Below the pieces are notes generated by a model that was not told where the DNA came from, made no database searches, and worked only from the letters and a program-made list of their open reading frames with translations. DNA of 64,000 nucleotides, taken from assembly GCF_019903425.1 (NCBI RefSeq), contig NZ_JACHUZ010000013.1, positions 2,114,361 to 2,178,360 of the forward strand. Direction: 5' to 3'. The DNA is from Vreelandella halophila. GTDB lineage: Bacteria > Pseudomonadota > Gammaproteobacteria > Pseudomonadales > Oleiphilaceae. Position numbers and translations under genes: made by a program. Below are positions 35,639 to 44,937 of this stretch, piece after piece (within the stretch, counting starts at the first letter, position 1; every line of letters begins with the position of its first letter).

Positions 35639-36450
35639 TCTTCACCCTCGACACTGCCGGCGGCCTTTTCCAGTTCATCCGGGTCGCTGAGTATAAACTG
35701 TCTTGATACATCCACTGTGAACAGGTCCCTGAGGATATTGCGCCCTATCAAGGCGGGGTAGGTCAGGCGTTCGCGGTTGCTCAGGGTGAATTCCGCAACC
35801 CGCTCGATGGAGCCGACGCGGTACTGGAGCTCAATCACTGCTCGCCTTTCATTTTCATCGGTGGATGCCTGGATGATCTCCACGAACCGTGAGACGGGGC
35901 GCTCCATCTCCAGGGAGCCGCTGTCGGCAAAATGCTCCCCGGCCAGCGTGAAGCGGACATAGTCATCACCGTCGCGCTCGAAGAACTCAATATCCCGCGC
36001 ATCCAGCGACGACGTGTTCGCGCCGGTGTCGATCCGGGCCTCAAAAAGATGGTCCGGGGGCAGCAGGCGGATGCCCTCAACGGACCCGATCGTCGTGAGT
36101 CCTGAGCACTGCTCGTTGCCGTTGGAGACGCTGGTGTTCAGTATCGGACAGGTGTCGCCATCGGTGCTGCTGCTGCCGGATGCGAGATGGCGGTTGGTCG
36201 CGCTGCGTAGCCGCTCCATCTGATCCTGGAGGTTGGCGAAGCCCTGTTGCTGCTGTTCCGCCACAGTTCTGTTCTCACCCAGAAGGGCGTTGAGCAGCAC
36301 CTGCTGGGAAGCCAGCTGATCCTGCTGCTGCGCCAGCTGCGTCTTGAGCACCTTGATATCCTTGTCCGCCGGGGCGGGGGACATAAAGTGGGCACAGCCG
36401 GCGCTCATCAGCGCCGACAGAATAATCAGGATGCGTGGCGCAGCTGGCAT
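35635..36450 (-). CDS. RimK-associated retropepsin-like lipoprotein (ATP-dependent zinc protease family)
   Basis: From ATG 36450 (AGAGGA upstream) the protein has 271 residues; the frame is open to 36540, but those residues are not conserved-looking. The signal peptide ends in the lipobox LMSAGC. A Gln-rich coiled coil (about 30-90) follows. The C-terminal domain starts with the aspartic-protease-like active-site motif ARIDTGANTSSLDA (about 138-151). The family is often labelled ATP-dependent zinc protease, though the DTGA motif indicates a retropepsin fold. Same operon as the two genes downstream. Confidence 0.87.
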   Translation of the reverse strand: MPAAPRILIILSALMSAGCAHFMSPAPADKDIKVLKTQLAQQQDQLASQQVLLNALLGENRTVAEQQQQGFANLQDQMERLRSATNRHLASGSSSTDGDTCPILNTSVSNGNEQCSGLTTIGSVEGIRLLPPDHLFEARIDTGANTSSLDARDIEFFERDGDDYVRFTLAGEHFADSGSLEMERPVSRFVEIIQASTDENERRAVIELQYRVGSIERVAEFTLSNRERLTYPALIGRNILRDLFTVDVSRQFILSDPDELEKAAGSVEGEE

Positions 36451-36529
36451 GGGGATCCTCTTTGTTGTGGGGTATCCGTCAGACATGGGGAGTATAGAGG
36501 CTGCACCTCTGTTTGACGATGGGTTACGC

Positions 36530-36559
36530 TTGAAGCGCAAGTTACGGCGGTGATAGACT
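36530..36559 (+). promoter_or_regulatory. Promoter of the 4.5S RNA gene
   Basis: TTGAAG (36530-36535), 18-bp spacer and TAGACT (36554-36559), preceded by TG to form an extended -10 (TGATAGACT). It would start transcription about 40 nt upstream of the mature 4.5S RNA, leaving a 5' leader to be trimmed, as in E. coli. Confidence 0.5.
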
Positions 36560-36607
36560 CCGCAGTCTCAGCGCAGGCGGGCTCATAACCGCCGGACTGA
36601 GCGCGAT

Positions 36608-36716
36608 GGTGGTCCTGCTGGTGCCTTCGCAACGATAAACCGTGAACCCGGTCAGGCCCGGAAGGGAGCAGCCGTAGCGGTGGATTCGTGTGCCGGAGTG
36701 TCGCTGGCAGGCCACC
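36608..36716 (+). ncRNA. ffs: 4.5S signal recognition particle RNA
   Basis: RNA component of the bacterial signal recognition particle; it binds Ffh and targets inner-membrane proteins. The highly conserved apical region GTCAGGCCCGGAAGGGAGCA (36651-36670) is nearly identical to E. coli 4.5S RNA. The ends pair: GGTGGTCCTGC (36608-36618) with GCAGGCCACC (36707-36716). Ends are estimated from pairing. The region from 36451 to dnaX holds only this gene and its promoter. Confidence 0.93.
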
Positions 36717-36820
36717 CCCAGTTTTCCTTTCCCGAGCTCTGCTTCCCGGCCAGACCCTCTGCTTGCCAGCCCAAGATAAGGCCGTGATAAGGTATCCCAT
36801 CAGATAATGGATGGTCCGGC

Positions 36821-38599
36821 ATGACGTATCAGGTACTTGCGCGTAAATGGCGCCCTTCCCGGTTTCAGGATCTTGTTGGTCAGGAGCACGTGCTCAGGGC
36901 GCTGGTGCATGGGCTGGATCAGGACCGGCTGCATCAGGCGTTTCTGTTCACCGGTACCCGGGGCGTGGGCAAAACCACGATCGGGCGGATCCTGGCGCGG
37001 TGCCTGAGCTGCGAGCGGGGGATCAGCTCCAGTCCCTGTGGCGAATGCGACAGCTGCCGCGAGATCCAGGAGGGTCGGTTCGTGGATCTGATCGAGATCG
37101 ATGCCGCTTCCCAGACCCGCGTGGAAGACATGCGGGAGTTGCTGGACAACGTCCAGTACGCGCCAACCCGGGGCCGGTTCCGGATCTACCTCATTGACGA
37201 GGTCCACATGCTCTCCAGCCACAGCTTCAACGCGCTGCTGAAGACACTGGAGGAGCCGCCGGACCACGTTAAGTTCCTGCTGGCGACCACCGACCCCCAG
37301 AAACTGCCGGTTACCATCCTTTCACGCTGCCTGCAGTTCAATCTCAAGCGCCTGGGGCCGGAACTGATCGTCTCCCATCTGGAGCACATCCTGGCCCAGG
37401 AAGGCATCGAGTATGAGAACAGCGCCCTCTGGCTCCTGGGGCGCGCCGCCGATGGCAGCATGCGCGATGCCCTGAGTCTGACCGACCAGGCGGTAGCGTT
37501 CAGTGGCGGGCGCCTGGAATCCGAGAGCGTCAGCCGGATGCTTGGCACCCTGGACCGGGCGGACATCTTCCGCATGTTGGATGCCTTGGTCCAGCGTGAT
37601 GGCCAGGCTCTGCTCAAGGAAGTGAATCGGATCGCGGAGTATGCACCGGATTACAGTGCGGTACTGGCGGACATGCTGGATGTGTTCCACCGGATTTCGC
37701 TGGAACAGGCGATTCCCGGGAGCAATGACAACAGCCAGGGGGATCGGGAACAGGTCCGGACCCTTGCAGGGCAACTGAGTGCGGAGGATGCCCAGCTGTT
37801 CTATCAGACGGCGCTGACGGCCCGGCGGGATCTGGCGATAACGCCGGATGCCCGCATGGGGTTTGAGATGGCGCTGCTGCGCATGCTGGCCTTCCGGCCC
37901 GAGCCGGTTGCGACACCGCCGCAGGGTGGGCGTCCGGAGAGTGAACCGGCTCTGGAAACACCTGGGGCTGATTCCGCGGAGTCCGCCCCCGCGCCGGAGC
38001 CCGAAACGGAGCCTCAGCCTGAACCTGAACCGGAGCCCGAACCGGCGCCGGAACCAGTGCCCGAGCCTGAGCCACCGATTCCCGAGGACGAAGCGGACCG
38101 GAATGCCGGGAACGCTTCGCTGGAAACGGCTACAGAGACGGCACCGGCGTCTGAGCCCACTGTGGAACCCGCTGACCCCCCTGGTTTCGACTGGTGCCGT
38201 GATTTTGATCAGCTGCCGCTGCAGGGCATGCCGGCAACCCTCGCCGCCAATGCGGCCTGTCATGAGGAGGAGGGCGCCTGGGTGCTGACACTGGCCCCCG
38301 GGCATTACCAGCTTCTGCATGAGCGCCACCAGCAACGGATTCGCGAAGCGGTGGGGGCTGTAGTGGGCAGCAGCGTGACCCTGGTGTTCCGCGAGGGCGA
38401 ACCGGGCGGGGGAACCCCCGAAGGACACCGCCAGGCGCAGATGGAGGAGGCGCAGGCGAACGCGGTCAGCGCCATTCACGGGGATCCCGTGGTGCAGCAG
38501 ATTGTCGAGCGTTTCGGCGGCCAGGTGATCGAAGACAGTATACAGCCGCCGCGGGCATCGCCGGCGGCGGTACCAGACAGCAGAGAGGTGGCACGATGA
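36821..38599 (+). CDS. dnaX: DNA polymerase III subunits tau/gamma
   Basis: Clamp-loader ATPase and replisome organiser. The N-terminal AAA+ domain has Walker [13 protein letters not shown], the zinc module [19 protein letters not shown] and Walker [11 protein letters not shown]. Domain III ends near residue 365. An acidic Pro/Glu linker (about 375-445) precedes the tau-specific C-terminal part (about 450-592). No A6G-type slippery site is evident, so a gamma form made by frameshifting cannot be assumed. Overlaps ybaB by 4 nt. Confidence 0.95.
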   Translation: MTYQVLARKWRPSRFQDLVGQEHVLRALVHGLDQDRLHQAFLFTGTRGVGKTTIGRILARCLSCERGISSSPCGECDSCREIQEGRFVDLIEIDAASQTRVEDMRELLDNVQYAPTRGRFRIYLIDEVHMLSSHSFNALLKTLEEPPDHVKFLLATTDPQKLPVTILSRCLQFNLKRLGPELIVSHLEHILAQEGIEYENSALWLLGRAADGSMRDALSLTDQAVAFSGGRLESESVSRMLGTLDRADIFRMLDALVQRDGQALLKEVNRIAEYAPDYSAVLADMLDVFHRISLEQAIPGSNDNSQGDREQVRTLAGQLSAEDAQLFYQTALTARRDLAITPDARMGFEMALLRMLAFRPEPVATPPQGGRPESEPALETPGADSAESAPAPEPETEPQPEPEPEPEPAPEPVPEPEPPIPEDEADRNAGNASLETATETAPASEPTVEPADPPGFDWCRDFDQLPLQGMPATLAANAACHEEEGAWVLTLAPGHYQLLHERHQQRIREAVGAVVGSSVTLVFREGEPGGGTPEGHRQAQMEEAQANAVSAIHGDPVVQQIVERFGGQVIEDSIQPPRASPAAVPDSREVAR

Positions 38600-38919
38600 A
38601 GGGTGGCATGAACGACATCATGAAGCAGGCGCAAAAGATGCAGGAAGACCTGCAGAAGGCGCAGGAAGAGATTGCCAAAGCCGAGGTGACTGGCGAGTCC
38701 GGCGCCGGCATGGTCAAGGTGATCATGAACGGGCGCCATGACGTGCGCAACGTGGACATCGATCCCTCGCTGATGGACGAGGACCGCGAGGTCCTGGAGG
38801 ACCTGATGGCGGCGGCGGTGAACGATGCCGTGCGCCGCGTCGAGGAATACCAGAAGGAGAAGATGGGCAATATGACCCAGGGCATGGGCATGCCCCCTGG
38901 TTTCAACATGCCGTCCTGA
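38596..38919 (+). CDS. ybaB: Nucleoid-associated protein YbaB/EbfC
   Basis: Small dimeric DNA-binding protein of 107 residues. The N-terminal helix [40 protein letters not shown] and the C-terminal Gly/Met-rich tail ending [10 protein letters not shown] are family hallmarks. Conserved position between dnaX and recR; its start overlaps the dnaX stop. Confidence 0.95.
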   Translation: MKGGMNDIMKQAQKMQEDLQKAQEEIAKAEVTGESGAGMVKVIMNGRHDVRNVDIDPSLMDEDREVLEDLMAAAVNDAVRRVEEYQKEKMGNMTQGMGMPPGFNMPS

Positions 38920-38931
38920 GCCGGAGGGCCC

Positions 38932-39534
38932 ATGAGTCTGAGTCCGCGTCTTGAGGCGCTGATTGATGCATTACAGTGCCTGCCTGGTGTGGGGCGCAAG
39001 TCCGCCCAGCGCATGGCGTTCCAGCTTCTGGAACGGGATCGTTCCGGGGCTGCCGCTCTGGCACGCCAGCTTGACGATGCCCTGGCCAACATTGGCCGCT
39101 GTGAACGCTGCCAGACCTTTGCCGAGGATGCCCTCTGCCCGGTCTGTGCCGATGAAAGGCGGGACCGTTCACTGATGTGCGTGGTGGAGTCTCCCGCCGA
39201 TCTTGCCGCCATTGAGCAGTCAGGGGATTACCGGGGCTACTACTTTGTGCTGCTGGGGCATCTGTCACCCATTGATGGCATAGGCCCGGAGGATATCGGA
39301 GTGGATCAGCTGCTGGCCCAGATTCATGAACGGGGTGTGACCGAACTCATCATGGCCACCAATGCCACGGTGGAGGGTGATGCCACCGCCCACTACATTG
39401 CGGACCGTGTGGATCCGGAAACGGTCACAATCACCCGGCCGGCTCAGGGCCTTCCTGTTGGGGGTGAGCTCGGCGGTGTCGATGGCGGCACGCTCAGCCA
39501 TGCCCTGCGGGGCCGCCGGCCCTTCGCCGGCTGA
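38932..39534 (+). CDS. recR: Recombination mediator RecR
   Basis: Works with RecF/RecO to load RecA at single-strand gaps. It has the N-terminal helix-hairpin-helix ([17 protein letters not shown]), a four-cysteine zinc finger ([16 protein letters not shown]), a Toprim domain ([20 protein letters not shown]) and the Walker-like C terminus. 200 residues. Starts 12 nt after ybaB. Confidence 0.96.
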   Translation: MSLSPRLEALIDALQCLPGVGRKSAQRMAFQLLERDRSGAAALARQLDDALANIGRCERCQTFAEDALCPVCADERRDRSLMCVVESPADLAAIEQSGDYRGYYFVLLGHLSPIDGIGPEDIGVDQLLAQIHERGVTELIMATNATVEGDATAHYIADRVDPETVTITRPAQGLPVGGELGGVDGGTLSHALRGRRPFAG

Positions 39535-39545
39535 TGGAGTCGCCC

Positions 39546-40682
39546 ATGGATCAACCCAACCCTGATCAGGCCGCCTGGCTCGACACCCCACAACAGCTGG
39601 ATGACTGGCTGGCCGCTCTGCCGCCTGAGCAGCCGGTTGGCATGGATTCTGAATTTGAACGGGTGACCACCTTTCATGCCATTCCCGGCCTCGTGCAGGT
39701 CGCCGCCGCGGGGCAGGTCGCGCTGGTGGAACCCCGGGCGGCCGAGGGCTCCGGGGCGCTGCGCGGGCTGCTTGAGGATCCGGACCGCTCGAAACATCTC
39801 TACGCCATGAGCGAGGACATCGAGCTGTTCCGGGACTGGCTCGGCGTTCGTGTTCGCGGCGCACTGGACCTGCAGCTGGCGGCTGCCTTTGCCGGCCACG
39901 GCATGTCCGTGGGCTATGCCCGCCTTGTGGAATCCTGTCTCGGGGTGGCCCTGGGCAAGGGCGAAACCCGTTCGGATTGGCTGGCACGCCCGCTGTCCGA
40001 TGCCCAGCTCTATTACGCGGTGGCCGATGTCCACTATCTGCGCCCGCTTCATGAGCAGCTGATGGCGCAGGTTGCCGCGAGGGGGTTCGAGGAAGCGCTG
40101 GCGGAGGAGAGCCGGATCTGGTGCGAGCGCCAGAGTGTTGCTGACACGCCGGAATCCTATTACCTGCGGCTCACTGGAGCCTGGCGGCTGCGCCCCGGCA
40201 AACAGGCGGTACTGCGGGCGCTGTGCACCTGGCGTGAGCACCGCTGCCGGGAGCTGGACCGTCCCCGTGGCCGCGTCATTGAGGACAGGCTTCTGATCCG
40301 TTTGGCCGAAGCCCTGCCGCGCAGCCGCAAGGCGCTTGCGGCCATAGAGGGTATGCCCAGCGGGGTGGTGCGGCGTGAGGGAGACGCACTCCTGGCGGTG
40401 ATCTCAGAGGTGGTTGAAGGCCCGGAGCAGGCCGTTGAGTCCATACCGGCACCGCTGACCCGGAACGAGAAAAACCATTACCGGAACGTAAAACGAATTC
40501 TGGCCGAGCAGGCGGAAAGCCTGGATCTGCCGCTGGAACTTATCGCCTCGAGGCGTTATCTTGAGCCTGCCGTCCGTGCCGGTCTTCGCGAGGGCCGCCT
40601 CCCTGACCTACTGACGCAGGGCTGGCGCGGTCGGGCACTGGCACCCCGCAGAGAGGAACTGGAAGCCTGTTTCCATGAGTGA
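39546..40682 (+). CDS. rnd: Ribonuclease D
   Basis: 3'-5' exoribonuclease that trims tRNA precursors. The DEDD-type catalytic residues are visible in GMDSEFERV, MSEDIELF/LDLQLAA and YYAVADVHYL. An HRDC domain follows (about 205-290: RPGKQAVLRALCTWREHRCRELDRP). About 378 residues from ATG 39546. An ATG at 39534 overlapping the recR stop is in frame, but GGAG is correctly placed only for 39546. Confidence 0.93.
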   Translation: MDQPNPDQAAWLDTPQQLDDWLAALPPEQPVGMDSEFERVTTFHAIPGLVQVAAAGQVALVEPRAAEGSGALRGLLEDPDRSKHLYAMSEDIELFRDWLGVRVRGALDLQLAAAFAGHGMSVGYARLVESCLGVALGKGETRSDWLARPLSDAQLYYAVADVHYLRPLHEQLMAQVAARGFEEALAEESRIWCERQSVADTPESYYLRLTGAWRLRPGKQAVLRALCTWREHRCRELDRPRGRVIEDRLLIRLAEALPRSRKALAAIEGMPSGVVRREGDALLAVISEVVEGPEQAVESIPAPLTRNEKNHYRNVKRILAEQAESLDLPLELIASRRYLEPAVRAGLREGRLPDLLTQGWRGRALAPRREELEACFHE

Positions 40683-40935
40683 TAAGCACCTGATCAGCAT
40701 CTACCGCAGCAGCAAGCGTGAGGGCATGTACGTGTTCTTGCCCAGGGAGACGGATCCGGCCACGCTCCCGGCCTCACTGATGACCTATTTTGGACAGCCG
40801 GTTCATGCCATGGATCTGGTGCTGACTCCGGATCGCAAGCTGGCGCGTGCCAGTGCCAATGAGGTGCTCCAGGCGATCGGGGACCAGGGCTTCTATCTCC
40901 AGATGCCTCCCAAGCAGATGGAGGCCACGGAATAA
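40675..40935 (+). CDS. YcgL domain protein
   Basis: Small cytoplasmic protein of 86 residues with the YcgL fold signature ISIYRSSKREGMYVFLPR and the C-terminal GFYLQMPPKQ. Biochemical role not established. Overlaps the end of rnd by 8 nt, and the rnd-ycgL pair is conserved in Pseudomonas-like genomes. Confidence 0.9.
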   Translation: MSDKHLISIYRSSKREGMYVFLPRETDPATLPASLMTYFGQPVHAMDLVLTPDRKLARASANEVLQAIGDQGFYLQMPPKQMEATE

Positions 40936-40939
40936 GCCC

Positions 40940-41284
40940 ATGGAACTGCTGCTGACTGAATACAACATTGCCTGGGTGGTCTATCTGCTTGGATTCCTGA
41001 TCGTCTACAGGTTCTGGGCTGGGATTGTATGGTGGCTGCCGTTGCGCATTCTGCGCCAGTTTCTCAAGGGGCTGTTCGCCGTTGTGCTGCTGACGCCCGT
41101 GGCCTCGGAGCGGGCCGCGGAATGGCTGGTGCCCGCGTGGCTGAATTTCTTCTATGCCGTGGTGCTTGACCAGCCCGATGTCATGGGGAGCACCCTGTTC
41201 GTCTATACCTTTGCTGCGGCGTTCATGCTGATTGTGCTGGCCATGGATTCCGGCTGGATACGGTACAGACGCCGCAAAAGCTGA
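40940..41284 (+). CDS. Small inner-membrane protein of unknown function
   Basis: 114 residues with hydrophobic segments at about 8-27 (NIAWVVYLLGFLIVYRFWAG), 35-52 and 85-105, and a basic C terminus (RYRRRKS). No known motif. The frame is open upstream, but ATG 40940 starts 4 nt after ycgL and the upstream residues look like shadow translation. Likely co-transcribed with ycgL and possibly the downstream VWA gene. Confidence 0.7.
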   Translation: MELLLTEYNIAWVVYLLGFLIVYRFWAGIVWWLPLRILRQFLKGLFAVVLLTPVASERAAEWLVPAWLNFFYAVVLDQPDVMGSTLFVYTFAAAFMLIVLAMDSGWIRYRRRKS

Positions 41285-41387
41285 CGCCCTGATGGACGGC
41301 GCTTTCATTCTACGGGATTCCTGCTATAGGTTGAGTGTAATCAGCCGTTTTTCGCTCCTCCCAGCTACCACATGAATTAAGGCCGCC

Positions 41388-43892
41388 ATGGGACAGTTAG
41401 TGCTCAGATCATTTCACGCCCTCCTGACCATTCTGCTTTTTTCCCTCATTGCAGGGATGACGGTCCAGGCTCAGGAACAGGCGTCGCAGCCTCAGGCACC
41501 GGAACTCCCCGATAACATCGACGTGCGGTTTGTGGTGGATGTGTCCGGGAGCATGGAGCGCACCGATCCTGACAACCTGCGCGCTCAGGCGGTTCCCATG
41601 CTTGCGGAGCTCATGCCGGAAGGGGCCCGTAGTGGTTTGTGGACCTTTGGGCGCTACGTAAACATGCTGGTGCCGCTGGAAGAGGTGGACGACCAGTGGC
41701 GCCAGGAGATGCGCGATGCCCGCTCCCGTATTGAGTCCCCGGGCCAATACACCCACATAGGGCGGGCGCTGGAGACCGCCACCGAGGATTTCTGGCCCGG
41801 TGGTGGTTACGACAACACCCATGTCGTTCTGTTGACCGATGGTATGGTTGACGTCCCGGAGGGAGAGGAAGCCAGCCAGCAGGAGCGCGAACGCATCCTG
41901 GATGACGTACTCGGGCACTTCCGGGAGCACGGGGCCCATCTGCACACCATTGCGCTTTCCGATGAAGCCGATCGTCCGCTGCTGGAACAGCTCGCCGCTG
42001 AGACCGGTGGCCATCACGCCATTGCACGTTCCGATTCGGAGCTGATCAGCGCCTTCCTCTCGGCCTTTGGGGCAGCCTCTCCAACGGAAGAGGTGCCGCT
42101 TGAGAACAACGGTTTTTCCATTGATGACAGCGTGGATGAATTCACGGCGCTGATCTTCCGGGACCAGGGCAGCGACTCCGCGGAGCTTGTGGATCCCTCG
42201 GGCAATCGGGTTACGCGTGACAACCTTCCGGAAGGTTCACGCTGGCACCGGGCGGAAACCTATGACCTGGTGACCATCGAGGATCCTGCCACCGGGCGCT
42301 GGGAAGTGGACGCCATGGTGGGACCGGACAGCCGCATCAAGGTGGTGAGTGAGCTGCGTATGGCGGTCGGTGACTTGCCCACCCGTTTCTTTGCCTCGGA
42401 TGTGCTGGATCTGAACGTGACCTTCTATGAGGATGGTGACAGGCTTACGGATGAAGATTTCCTCGGCGTTATGAACGTACGGGCCGAGATCCGCAATTCG
42501 GAGGGTGATCGCCAGGGAACCGTCCGGCTTTCTGGAGATCGGGTTCCTGCCAATGGCGTCTTCAATGGCGAAATCGGAACGCTGACCGAACCCGGGCAGT
42601 ACGAGGTCCGCCTCATTGGGAAAGGGGAAACCTTCCAGCGCAGCCAACGCCAGCAGGTGACGTTGACGCCACCTTTTGATACGGAGATACAGGGTCTAGG
42701 TACCGGGGAGGACAGTCGCTGGACGTTCCGGGTGATTCCCCGGGACCCAGGCCTTGTGGCGGACAGCATCCAGGCGGAGGCTGCGGTGACCGGTCCGGAT
42801 GGGGAACCCCGGACACGGGCGCTGGAATCGGTCTCCGGGAGCAATGAACGGATACTGACACTCACTGGTGACCGGGGTGAGGGGACCTATCAGGTACGGC
42901 TCCGTATGGAGGCGGAGACTCAGGACGGGCGGGCTGTGTCGTTGAATACGCCCGCTTTCGCAGCGGAATTTCCGCGAACGTCTGATGGTGTTGACTACCA
43001 GGCGCTGGAGCCAGAGGCGCGGCAGCCTGAACCTGCGCCCGAACCCGAGCCGGCACCCGAACCGGAGACACCTTCCGAGCCTGAGCAGAAAGAGCCCCTG
43101 TTTGATCCCGAGCCGGTTGAGGTGCCGGAAGACCCCTCCGAGCCAGAGCCGCAGCCAGAGGCGGACAGCGGCATAAACTGGCTGCTCTGGGGCAGTGCTG
43201 GTGGCGGCCTGATCGGGTTGGCTGCAATCGCCGGCGGGCTCTGGTGGTGGCTGCGTCGCCGCAGCGCCAGTAAGGAACCGGAGCCTGAGCAGGAGGAAAC
43301 GGCAACCGTCCCGGAGGCCGAACAGGCGGAAGCGGTATCGGACCAGGAAGAGCCGGCCCTGGAAGCCGATCTTGAAACGGAGTCTGAGCCTGAAGCGGAC
43401 GAAGGAACCTCACTTGCGGAGGCTGCTGCCGCCTATCAGGCACAGCAGCTGGGCTCCGGGGATGAAACGTCCTCCGGGTCGGAGGACGACAGCGGCGAAT
43501 CGGCGGATGAATCCGTTCCCACGGTGGAGGATATGGAGACCGCTGAAGCATCCGAGGAGCCGGAGCCTGACCCCGAACCCGAACCGGTTTCAGGGGTCGC
43601 GTCAGAGCCAGAGGAGACCGCACCGGAACCTGAGACGGAAGAAACACCGGTTACCGAGGAGCCGGAGGAAACCGCCGAGCCCGACGACGCTATTCCGACC
43701 CTTGGCGATGATGAAGCCCCCGAGGATCCGGAGGCGCTGGCCGACCAGATACTGGAGGAGAACCAGCAGAACACTGATGAGGATGAGTTCTCGCTGGAGG
43801 ACTTCGACATATCTGAATTCGATGATCTGCCGGACCAGGGAGAAGAGGCGGACTCCGGAGAAGAAGACGACGATGGTAACCGAAACCGCTGA
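41388..43892 (+). CDS. VWA-domain membrane protein with acidic cytoplasmic tail
   Basis: 834 residues. Signal peptide (about 1-28), then a von Willebrand A domain (about 45-225) with an intact MIDAS: DVSGSM and a later TDG. Beta-sandwich regions follow to about residue 540, then a Pro/Glu stalk. One transmembrane helix at about 595-620 (SAGGGLIGLAAIAGGLWWWL) and a very acidic C-terminal tail (about 625-834) complete it. It probably faces the periplasm with its VWA domain. The downstream genes encode a MoxR ATPase and another VWA protein, so a joint metal-dependent assembly or chaperone role is inferred. Confidence 0.8.
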   Translation: MGQLVLRSFHALLTILLFSLIAGMTVQAQEQASQPQAPELPDNIDVRFVVDVSGSMERTDPDNLRAQAVPMLAELMPEGARSGLWTFGRYVNMLVPLEEVDDQWRQEMRDARSRIESPGQYTHIGRALETATEDFWPGGGYDNTHVVLLTDGMVDVPEGEEASQQERERILDDVLGHFREHGAHLHTIALSDEADRPLLEQLAAETGGHHAIARSDSELISAFLSAFGAASPTEEVPLENNGFSIDDSVDEFTALIFRDQGSDSAELVDPSGNRVTRDNLPEGSRWHRAETYDLVTIEDPATGRWEVDAMVGPDSRIKVVSELRMAVGDLPTRFFASDVLDLNVTFYEDGDRLTDEDFLGVMNVRAEIRNSEGDRQGTVRLSGDRVPANGVFNGEIGTLTEPGQYEVRLIGKGETFQRSQRQQVTLTPPFDTEIQGLGTGEDSRWTFRVIPRDPGLVADSIQAEAAVTGPDGEPRTRALESVSGSNERILTLTGDRGEGTYQVRLRMEAETQDGRAVSLNTPAFAAEFPRTSDGVDYQALEPEARQPEPAPEPEPAPEPETPSEPEQKEPLFDPEPVEVPEDPSEPEPQPEADSGINWLLWGSAGGGLIGLAAIAGGLWWWLRRRSASKEPEPEQEETATVPEAEQAEAVSDQEEPALEADLETESEPEADEGTSLAEAAAAYQAQQLGSGDETSSGSEDDSGESADESVPTVEDMETAEASEEPEPDPEPEPVSGVASEPEETAPEPETEETPVTEEPEETAEPDDAIPTLGDDEAPEDPEALADQILEENQQNTDEDEFSLEDFDISEFDDLPDQGEEADSGEEDDDGNRNR

Positions 43893-43956
43893 GGACCACC
43901 GCCCTTGGCTGTGCGGTGGTTCCGCCTCCGGGGCCAACCGCTTACTTGTTGGCCCC
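43893..43956. repeat. Two hairpins between the VWA and MoxR genes
   Basis: The first (43893-43923) pairs GGACCACCGC with GCGGTGGTTCC. The second (43930-43956) pairs GGGGCCAAC perfectly with GTTGGCCCC. Neither has a T-run. They may end or slow transcription of the VWA gene. Confidence 0.45.
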
Positions 43957-43975
43957 GACGCCCTGCCTATATACT
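43946..43975 (+). promoter_or_regulatory. Possible promoter for the MoxR operon
   Basis: TTGTTG (43946-43951), 18-bp spacer and TATACT (43970-43975), about 79 bp before the MoxR ATG. The -35 overlaps the second hairpin. Modest match. Confidence 0.35.
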
Positions 43976-44053
43976 TCGCACCTTGCAGAAGGCCGGGCCC
44001 TGACTCAACAGGGCCTCATGGCCGCCAGGTTTCCTGACTGAGGTGTTGCTGAC

Positions 44054-44896
44054 ATGAAATTTGAGGGTACCGAAAATTACGTTGCCACGGATGAGCTCCA
44101 GATGGCGGTCAACGCGGCCATCACACTGGAACGCCCGCTGCTGATCAAGGGCGAGCCCGGTACCGGCAAAACCATGCTGGCCGAGGAGATGGCACGGGGC
44201 GTCGGCGCCGAGCTGATCACCTGGCACATCAAGTCCACCACCAAGGCCCAGCAGGGGCTCTACGAGTACGACGCGGTTTCGCGCCTGCGTGACTCCCAGC
44301 TTGGTTCCGACAAGGTGCACGACATCGGTAACTACATCGTCAAGGGCAAGCTCTGGGAAGCGTTCGAGGCGGATCAGCGGGCCGTGCTGCTGATCGACGA
44401 GATCGACAAGGCGGATATCGAATTCCCGAATGACCTGCTGCAGGAACTCGATCGCATGGAGTTCTACGTGTACGAGACGCAGCAGCAGGTGGTGGCGAAA
44501 CAGCGCCCGATCGTGGTGATCACCAGTAACAATGAGAAGGAGCTGCCGGACGCCTTCCTCCGCCGGTGCTTCTTCCACTACATCGATTTCCCCGACCACG
44601 ACACCATGAAGGAGATCGTGGACGTGCACTTCCCGGGCATTCAGCAGCAGCTGGTGCAGGATGCGCTGGAGATCTTCTTCGATGTGCGCCGGGTTCCGGG
44701 CCTCAAGAAAAAGCCCTCCACTTCCGAGCTGATCGACTGGCTCAAGCTGCTTATGGCGGACGACCTGGCCCAGAAGGTGATCCAGGACAAAGACACGTCC
44801 AATGCGCTGCCGCCGCTCTACGGGGCACTGGTCAAGAACGAACAGGACGTGCACCTGCTGCAAAAACTGGCATTCATGGCGCGCCGGCGTCGCTGA
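44054..44896 (+). CDS. MoxR-family AAA+ ATPase
   Basis: 280 residues. Walker A GEPGTGKT (33-40), Walker B VLLIDEIDKAD (about 114-124), sensor region ITSNNEKELPDAFLRRC. MoxR ATPases act as chaperones for metal insertion or complex maturation together with VWA-domain partners. Exactly such a partner is encoded 41 nt downstream, and a membrane VWA protein lies upstream. The client is unknown. Confidence 0.9.
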   Translation: MKFEGTENYVATDELQMAVNAAITLERPLLIKGEPGTGKTMLAEEMARGVGAELITWHIKSTTKAQQGLYEYDAVSRLRDSQLGSDKVHDIGNYIVKGKLWEAFEADQRAVLLIDEIDKADIEFPNDLLQELDRMEFYVYETQQQVVAKQRPIVVITSNNEKELPDAFLRRCFFHYIDFPDHDTMKEIVDVHFPGIQQQLVQDALEIFFDVRRVPGLKKKPSTSELIDWLKLLMADDLAQKVIQDKDTSNALPPLYGALVKNEQDVHLLQKLAFMARRRR

Positions 44897-44937
44897 TACG
44901 CTGGTTACAGCGCGGATCCACTGACAGCGGGGGCCCT

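Noticed and set aside
36821-38599. Programmed frameshift site for a gamma form of DnaX
   Set aside because: No A-rich slippery heptamer followed by a stable hairpin was found at the expected position, so no claim is made.
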